Assembly (NCBI RefSeq): GCF_000621545.1
Contig: NZ_JHYA01000005.1
Span: 62,001 to 126,000 of the forward strand
Direction: 5' to 3'
Length of the DNA stretch: 64,000 nucleotides
From: Anaerovibrio lipolyticus LB2005
GTDB lineage: Bacteria > Bacillota > Negativicutes > Selenomonadales > Selenomonadaceae
Both the position numbers and the translations under genes were made by a program. The notes beneath the pieces are model-generated. The model was not told the origin of the DNA. It ran no database searches and saw nothing but the letters and a program-made list of their open reading frames with translations. This document shows, piece after piece, positions 59,691 through 64,000 of the stretch (position 1 is its first letter; the number at the start of each line of letters is the position of its first letter).

Positions 59691-60485
59691 ATGGCAGGTT
59701 CTGAACAAAAAGAAAAGATTATTAGATATTATAAGGGAACTGAAGGTGCTGATACTGCTATCAAGCTGGTGGATATGGCCGAGCAGGTTATGCGTAGCCA
59801 GAAGTTCCGCATCAGTGGCTTTTTGGACCTTTATGGACAGGAGATCGCTGAGACTGTTGTGGCCAATTATCCTGGTATCAGACTGGAATTCAATGGCGGA
59901 TATCAGGGAGCTGAGCGCCAGCGGGCCATGTTTATTGATGAAACCTTCGGTGGGAGTCCCGGATTTGATATTGTAGTTATTAAGGCCACCTGGAATGGTG
60001 AATATGAGCATATTGGCCACCGTGATGTTTTGGGCTCCATTATGGGGCAGGGTATTGAACGGGACCGTATTGGAGATATTCTCATGGGTGGTGCCACAGC
60101 CCGTATTTTGGCAGATAAAACCATGGGGGCTTATCTCATAGATAACCTCACTCAGATTGGTCGCACCGGAGTATCCTGTGTTGAAGATGATCTGGCCAAT
60201 ATTACACCAAAGGAAGAAAGCTGTAAGGAAATTCGTGCCACAGTTGCCTCCCTTAGAGTGGATTCCATTGCTGCCGCAGGCTATGGCTCATCCCGTAGTC
60301 GTGCCGCTTCTGATATTGCGGCAGATAAGCTGAAGCTTAATTGGCAACAGGTAAAGAATGCTTCCCAGTCTGTTAAGGAGGGAGATGTTCTCTCCATGCG
60401 TGGCCGTGGTCGCCTTGAGGTGGTTGAGGTTCGTGGAACCACTAAAAAAGGACGTATTGGCGTACTATTAAAACGATATATTTAA
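59691..60485 (+). CDS. ylmH: YlmH-family S4-domain RNA-binding protein
   Basis: A 264-residue YlmH/RqcP2-like protein. The N-terminal two-thirds carry the YlmH domain (RSQKFRISGFLDLYGQEIAE, then HRDVLGSIMGQGIERDRIGD). A C-terminal S4 RNA-binding domain spans about 185-260 (VDSIAAAGYGSSRSRAASDI, GDVLSMRGRGRLEV). In Bacillus, YlmH helps release stalled nascent chains from 50S subunits. It closes the pgeF-sepF cluster; the divIVA that often follows is absent. Confidence 0.92.
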   Translation: MAGSEQKEKIIRYYKGTEGADTAIKLVDMAEQVMRSQKFRISGFLDLYGQEIAETVVANYPGIRLEFNGGYQGAERQRAMFIDETFGGSPGFDIVVIKATWNGEYEHIGHRDVLGSIMGQGIERDRIGDILMGGATARILADKTMGAYLIDNLTQIGRTGVSCVEDDLANITPKEESCKEIRATVASLRVDSIAAAGYGSSRSRAASDIAADKLKLNWQQVKNASQSVKEGDVLSMRGRGRLEVVEVRGTTKKGRIGVLLKRYI

Positions 60486-60494
60486 TAATTTTTT

Positions 60495-60520
60495 AGCCAC
60501 CTTAGGGTGGCTTTTACTTT
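60495..60520 (+). terminator. Terminator of the pgeF-ylmH cluster
   Basis: AGCCACC and GGTGGCT form a 7-bp stem with a 4-base loop and a TTTACTTTA tail. Confidence 0.9.
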
Positions 60521-60611
60521 ATTTGGCAGGAATTTTGATTTTAAAGGGCGAATTTAATAACGGATATAAAGGTGATTTGCTATTGTTTTTAATATATGAC
60601 TGGGGGTATAT

Positions 60612-62150
60612 ATGGAAAAACACTTTTCTATTCCTATTTCTAGGCGTAATTTTATGAAATTGGCCGGTGTGGCCATGGCTGGGGTTATGGTAGGGGGAGT
60701 CGATACACCAAAAGCCCAGGCGTTTAGTGGAAAGACAGCTATAGCAAATTTCAATGGTGCTGATTTACCAGTTCTTTACGATGTGGATGCTTGTGTCGTT
60801 GGTGGTGGTGCTGCCGGTACAGCTGCGGCTATCAATGCCGGGAAAAATGGGGCAAGCACCGTTCTGGTAGAGCAGGGAATTTCCTTAGGGGGCCTGGCTA
60901 CCCAAGGCTTGGTTTATCCGTGTATGCGGACATTTGCTTATGATAGCGACACCCCATATATATTGGAGCTTAACAGGCGCATTGAGGAAAAACAGGGCGT
61001 TGAGCCATTGCGTGGTATGGAAGACGAGACAAGCTACGGTGGTGGACAGGGATTTTATGTGCCGGAATGTCTGACCTGGCTTTATGATGAGTGGTGCGAG
61101 GAAGCTGGGGTAGCAGTTCTTTATGGTACTACACTGGTGGGGGCAGTAGTAGAGAATGGAGCTATCACCGACTGTGTGGTACAGACAGTAGATGGCTTGG
61201 CTAAAATTCGGGCCAAGACCTTTATAGATGCTACGGGAGATGCCTTGTTGTCCCGTTTTGCAGGTGTTCCAACGGAAAAAGGGTCAGAAAGAACAGGACG
61301 TAATCAGCCTATGACCCTGCGATTTGAAATGAGCGGGATTGATGTGCCAAAGGTCTATCATTTTTTCCATGATAAGCTGAAGGATACCTGGATGGGAGAA
61401 AAAAGTGATCGAAGATTTGAAGAAGATGTAAAAAAAGGGCTTGTTCCGTTCATGGAATTTGCAAAATGGAAAAAGACGGAGAACTTCTTTAAAGAGGGCG
61501 TTCGCAGGGGTGAGGTTACTGAGGATGATATCCTGTATATCCAGGCCTTTGCCATCATTGGAAAGCCACATACCATGTCCATGAATTGTCCTGAAATTCC
61601 ACCATTAGGCTTCTCATCTACTGATGCTATTTCCCGTAGTCAGGCAGTGACTTTTGGGCGTAAAATGACCCGTCGTCTGTCGGCTTTCTTCAAGAAGAAT
61701 ATTCCTGGCTTTGAAAATGCTTTTATCAGCAAGGAAGCCAGTATGGTAGGTGTTCGCGAGTCCTGGCGTATTCGGGGGAAATACTATCTTACAGAGGAAA
61801 CGTATATGAAGCGGGAAAAATTTGTGGATGCTATATGTCGTACCGCTTATCCTATTGACATTCACGATGTGAAGCTGGATGTATTCGAAAAGCTAAAAAA
61901 AGGCGAGTATTACGAGATTCCGTTCAGGACATTGATTGCTGATAAGGTGAATAATTTGCTGACAGTTGGCCGCTGTGCCAGTGGCAGCTTCGTTGCCCAG
62001 GCCTCCTTCAGAATCCAGCCCACCTGCATGAGTATGGGAGAGGCAGCGGGGATTGCCACTGCATGGGCAGTAAAGCACAGTATGCCGGTGTCTGAGGTTA
62101 AATGGGAGGAAATTCCAGAAACTCAGCGAAGCTATATTAGTAAGGGATAA
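60612..62150 (+). CDS. Tat-exported FAD-dependent oxidoreductase
   Basis: A 512-residue flavoprotein of the FAD_oxidored (PF12831-like) group. A Tat signal is visible (SRRNFMKLAGVAMAGVMVGG, Arg11-Arg12), then the FAD-binding GGGAAGTAAAINAGKNG near 63-79. TFIDATGDALLSRFAGVPTE and, near the end, LLTVGRCASGSFVAQ and PTCMSMGEAAGIA complete the family. The substrate is unknown. It is expected in the periplasm. Followed 16 bases later by scpB, so co-transcription is likely. Confidence 0.88.
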   Translation: MEKHFSIPISRRNFMKLAGVAMAGVMVGGVDTPKAQAFSGKTAIANFNGADLPVLYDVDACVVGGGAAGTAAAINAGKNGASTVLVEQGISLGGLATQGLVYPCMRTFAYDSDTPYILELNRRIEEKQGVEPLRGMEDETSYGGGQGFYVPECLTWLYDEWCEEAGVAVLYGTTLVGAVVENGAITDCVVQTVDGLAKIRAKTFIDATGDALLSRFAGVPTEKGSERTGRNQPMTLRFEMSGIDVPKVYHFFHDKLKDTWMGEKSDRRFEEDVKKGLVPFMEFAKWKKTENFFKEGVRRGEVTEDDILYIQAFAIIGKPHTMSMNCPEIPPLGFSSTDAISRSQAVTFGRKMTRRLSAFFKKNIPGFENAFISKEASMVGVRESWRIRGKYYLTEETYMKREKFVDAICRTAYPIDIHDVKLDVFEKLKKGEYYEIPFRTLIADKVNNLLTVGRCASGSFVAQASFRIQPTCMSMGEAAGIATAWAVKHSMPVSEVKWEEIPETQRSYISKG

Positions 62151-62166
62151 TATAGGGGGATAGATT

Positions 62167-62967
62167 ATGTTGGTAACCAAAGAAATTAAAGACCGCATTG
62201 CGTATATTACAATGAACAATGGGAAGCACTATAATTGCCTCAGTGAAGAAATGTGCATGGAATTAATTGAGGCCGTAAAAAATAGCTATGCCATGGAATG
62301 TGTTGGTATTGTCATTAAAGCAGAAGTGAATCGTAACGTGTGGAGTGCAGGCCATGATATTAAGGAGCTGCCTGTGGATGGCAGTGATCCCCTGGCTTTT
62401 AATGTGCCTATGGAGGAGCTTTTGAGAGTAGTGCAGGATGTGCCAATCCCTGTTATTGCCTGCGTAGATGGTACGGTGTGGGGAGGAGCCTGTGATTTGT
62501 GCCTTTCCTGCGATATGATTGTCAGCTCCAAGACTTCCACCTTTGCCATTACCCCGGCCAAGATTGGTATTCCATATAACGCCTCCGGCCTGATTCACTT
62601 TATTAATCAGCTGGGAATCAATAAGGCCCGTGAAATGTTCTTTCTGGGAACTCCAATAGAGGCAGAGGATGCCCTTAACGTAGGTCTTATAAATCATGTG
62701 GCAGAGGATAGCGAAGCTCTGGAAAAACTGTTGGAGGAGCATTTTTTGGCACCACTGAGACGCAACAGTATCCTTTCCGTCAGTGCCATTAAGCGTCAGT
62801 TCCGTATTTTATCCAGAGCTGCAACGGTAATTAGTGCAGAAAACTTTGAACGCATTAACTATTATCGTCAGAAGGTATATAGCGGTGATGACTACAAGGA
62901 GGGTATTAACTCCTTCCTGGAGAAACGGCCTCCGCATTATAAGGGAAAGGCTTCAGATTTGGATTGA
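62167..62967 (+). CDS. scpB: Methylmalonyl-CoA decarboxylase (ScpB-like)
   Basis: A 266-residue crotonase-fold protein closely resembling E. coli ScpB (YgfG), which decarboxylates methylmalonyl-CoA to propionyl-CoA. VWSAGHDIKELPVDGSDPL, VDGTVWGGACDLCLSCDMIV, GIPYNASGLIHF and the C-terminal NFERINYYRQKVYSGDDY (followed by a terminal LEKRPP segment) match that enzyme rather than ordinary enoyl-CoA hydratases. A fermentation to propionate would use such a step. Biotin-dependent decarboxylase genes are not seen here. Confidence 0.75.
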   Translation: MLVTKEIKDRIAYITMNNGKHYNCLSEEMCMELIEAVKNSYAMECVGIVIKAEVNRNVWSAGHDIKELPVDGSDPLAFNVPMEELLRVVQDVPIPVIACVDGTVWGGACDLCLSCDMIVSSKTSTFAITPAKIGIPYNASGLIHFINQLGINKAREMFFLGTPIEAEDALNVGLINHVAEDSEALEKLLEEHFLAPLRRNSILSVSAIKRQFRILSRAATVISAENFERINYYRQKVYSGDDYKEGINSFLEKRPPHYKGKASDLD

Positions 62968-63001
62968 GTAGTAAAAGTTAAATGTACGGGAGGATGCTAA
63001 T

Positions 63002-63547
63002 ATGCAAAAATTCTTCAAACTAACGAGTATGACCGTGATTGTGTTGGCAATGCTGCTACTGTCTGCTGGCTGTCTGGCTGAAAATGCCACATCTTCAAAT
63101 CAGGGAGCTACCAAGCTGAATAAGTTTCCTGAATTTAAAACGGTTGATTTGGCAGGAAATGTTGTTACCCAGAACATCTTTAAGTCAAAAAAAGTAACTG
63201 TAGTCAATATTTGGGGAACCTTCTGTCCACCATGCATTGGCGAAATGCCGGAGCTGGGTAAGTGGGCTGGACAAATGCCGGCAGATGCTCAAATTATCGG
63301 TATTGTCTGCGATGCTAGAGACAAAAATGATAAAGAAACTATCGATGAGGCCAAAAAAATTACTGCCAATGCTAATGCCAAATTTGTGAATATTGTACCT
63401 GATGAGGGCATCATGAGTTATCTGGATGGTGTTGATGCGGTACCAACAACTATTTTTGTGGATTCTGATGGTAATATCATTGGCGAGACTGTGGTAGGGG
63501 CAGACGTGGCCAAATATAAGGAGCTTTTGAAGAGGTATCTGAAGTGA
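63002..63547 (+). CDS. TlpA-like thioredoxin lipoprotein
   Basis: A 181-residue lipoprotein. The signal MQKFFKLTSMTVIVLAMLLL ends in the lipobox LSAGC (Cys24). The thioredoxin-like domain has FPEFKTVDLAGNVVTQNIF, the active site WGTFCPPCIGE, and the cis-Pro loop VDAVPTTIFVDSDGN. It should reduce or exchange disulfides outside the cytoplasmic membrane. It is the active paralogue of the cysteine-less protein at 17475. Its last bases overlap a 46-codon gene. GGGAGG precedes the ATG. Confidence 0.92.
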   Translation: MQKFFKLTSMTVIVLAMLLLSAGCLAENATSSNQGATKLNKFPEFKTVDLAGNVVTQNIFKSKKVTVVNIWGTFCPPCIGEMPELGKWAGQMPADAQIIGIVCDARDKNDKETIDEAKKITANANAKFVNIVPDEGIMSYLDGVDAVPTTIFVDSDGNIIGETVVGADVAKYKELLKRYLK

Positions 63548-63684
63548 TAACGGTGGGAAAAAAACGGCTGCTTCTTTTACTGGTAGCCGTTACCAGCATA
63601 TTTTTCGGTGTGTGGCGAGGCGAAGTGTCCTTGATTTTTCAAAAGGCCATTCGCGTCTGCATGGAATGTATAGGATTGGGGTGA
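63544..63684 (+). CDS. Small CXXC membrane protein (CD1871A-like)
   Basis: A 46-residue protein read from GTG at 63544, overlapping the previous stop (GTGA), with GAGG about 9 bases upstream. A hydrophobic segment LLLLLVAVTSIFFGVW is followed by RGEVSLIFQKAIRVCMECIGLG, in which CMEC is a CXXC motif near the end. This matches small CD1871A-type proteins found beside TlpA-like and 4Fe-4S membrane proteins in anaerobic Firmicutes. Role unknown, probably in electron or disulfide transfer with its neighbours. Confidence 0.72.
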   Translation: MITVGKKRLLLLLVAVTSIFFGVWRGEVSLIFQKAIRVCMECIGLG

Positions 63685-63688
63685 GGGT

Positions 63689-64000
63689 ATGGACTTCACC
63701 TTTGGCTTGCGCCGCAGATTCGTGCAGATAATGACGACATGTCTTACCAACTGGGAGTTTACCAATCTTATTTCCGGAAAAATCTACAAGGGGCCTGGGA
63801 AAAATCTGTGTGCTCCTGGGTTGAATTGTTACTCATGTCCATCGGCAACACTTTCTTGTCCCATTGGTGCCTTGCAGACTGTGGGAGGAACCTCAGGCTT
63901 TGGCTTAAGCCTTTATGTCAGCGGTTTCCTTTTGTTGCTGGGAGTGGTGATGGGACGGTTGGTATGCGGTTTCCTTTGCCCATTTGGTTTTTTCCAGGAA
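63689..64000 (+). CDS. 4Fe-4S membrane protein, NapH/YccM-like (partial, runs off the right edge)
   Basis: An open frame from ATG at 63689 to the window end, 104 codons with no stop. MDFTFGLRRRFVQIMTTCLTN starts it, then LCAPGLNCYSCPSATLSCPIG with several Cys, a membrane segment GLSLYVSGFLLLLGVVMG, and RLVCGFLCPFGFFQE, the latter typical of NapH/YccM-type membrane ferredoxins. It likely passes electrons across the membrane to the TlpA-like lipoprotein and the CXXC peptide just before it. It starts 4 bases after the CXXC gene stop. Confidence 0.85.
   Translation, partial: MDFTFGLRRRFVQIMTTCLTNWEFTNLISGKIYKGPGKNLCAPGLNCYSCPSATLSCPIGALQTVGGTSGFGLSLYVSGFLLLLGVVMGRLVCGFLCPFGFFQE

Overview
The window looks like chromosomal DNA of an anaerobic, motile, diderm Firmicute, most likely a member of the Negativicutes (Selenomonas or Anaerovibrio type). 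This is inferred from gene content: rbgA-rnhB-ylqG-ylqH-yraN, a ylm-type sepF cluster, rodZ, nrdR, miaB-mutS-mutL and rpsO-pnp point to Firmicutes. A methylmalonyl-CoA decarboxylase, flagellar-type genes, a flagellin lysine methylase and Tat-exported redox proteins fit a propionate-forming relative of Selenomonas. Species identity cannot be read from the sequence alone. No rRNA, tRNA or CRISPR array was seen.

Region 1 (1-11.6 kb) is a defence island built on a type I restriction-modification system: hsdM, a Bro-N/DinD-like gene, an AbiJ-type HEPN gene, hsdS, a tyrosine recombinase, a second hsdS, and hsdR. The two hsdS genes form parallel cassettes with the same translation leader in front and a covarying hairpin behind, on either side of the recombinase. 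A 12-8-12 palindrome lies over the recombinase start. hsdR has its own promoter with three copies of a 9-bp operator-like box. A DUF1848 gene follows.

Region 2 (11.6-19.6 kb) is accessory DNA: a PH-domain gene, a diaminopropionate ammonia-lyase, an MNT-HEPN toxin-antitoxin pair, and a LytTR two-component system between two genes of unknown function. Both flanking genes have the same promoter layout, two 12-bp boxes 21 bp apart and a -10 element at an identical distance. They are proposed as the direct regulon of the LytTR regulator.

Region 3 (19.6-25.4 kb) is the conserved rbgA-rnhB-ylqG-ylqH-yraN-ubiX operon, followed by a YdbC/PC4-like gene. Region 4 (25.4-30.7 kb) is a second accessory island: a macro-domain/HTH protein, an ADP-ribosylglycohydrolase-SseB fusion, MqsRA, HicAB and a sugar O-acetyltransferase. 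Each toxin-antitoxin pair is preceded by a near-identical ~95-nt transcription unit with its own promoter and terminator. This looks like an undescribed small RNA or attenuator present in two copies.

Region 5 (30.7-46.3 kb) holds miaB-mutS-mutL, a methyltransferase, and MukF/MukE/MukB-like condensin genes of the Wadjet (JetA, JetB, JetC) type. jetC is separated from jetAB by yqeY, fliB and a putative metallopeptidase gene, and no jetD is visible. ribF follows. Region 6 (46.4-60.5 kb) is housekeeping: amidase, rpsO, pnp, a membrane/cytidylate-kinase fusion, an Rrf2 regulator, rodZ, ygiQ, nrdR, a B12-type radical SAM gene, and pgeF-yggS-sepF-proC-ylmH. Region 7 (60.6-64 kb) is a redox/export group: a Tat-exported flavoprotein, scpB, a TlpA-like lipoprotein, a 46-residue CXXC peptide and the start of a 4Fe-4S membrane protein that runs off the window.
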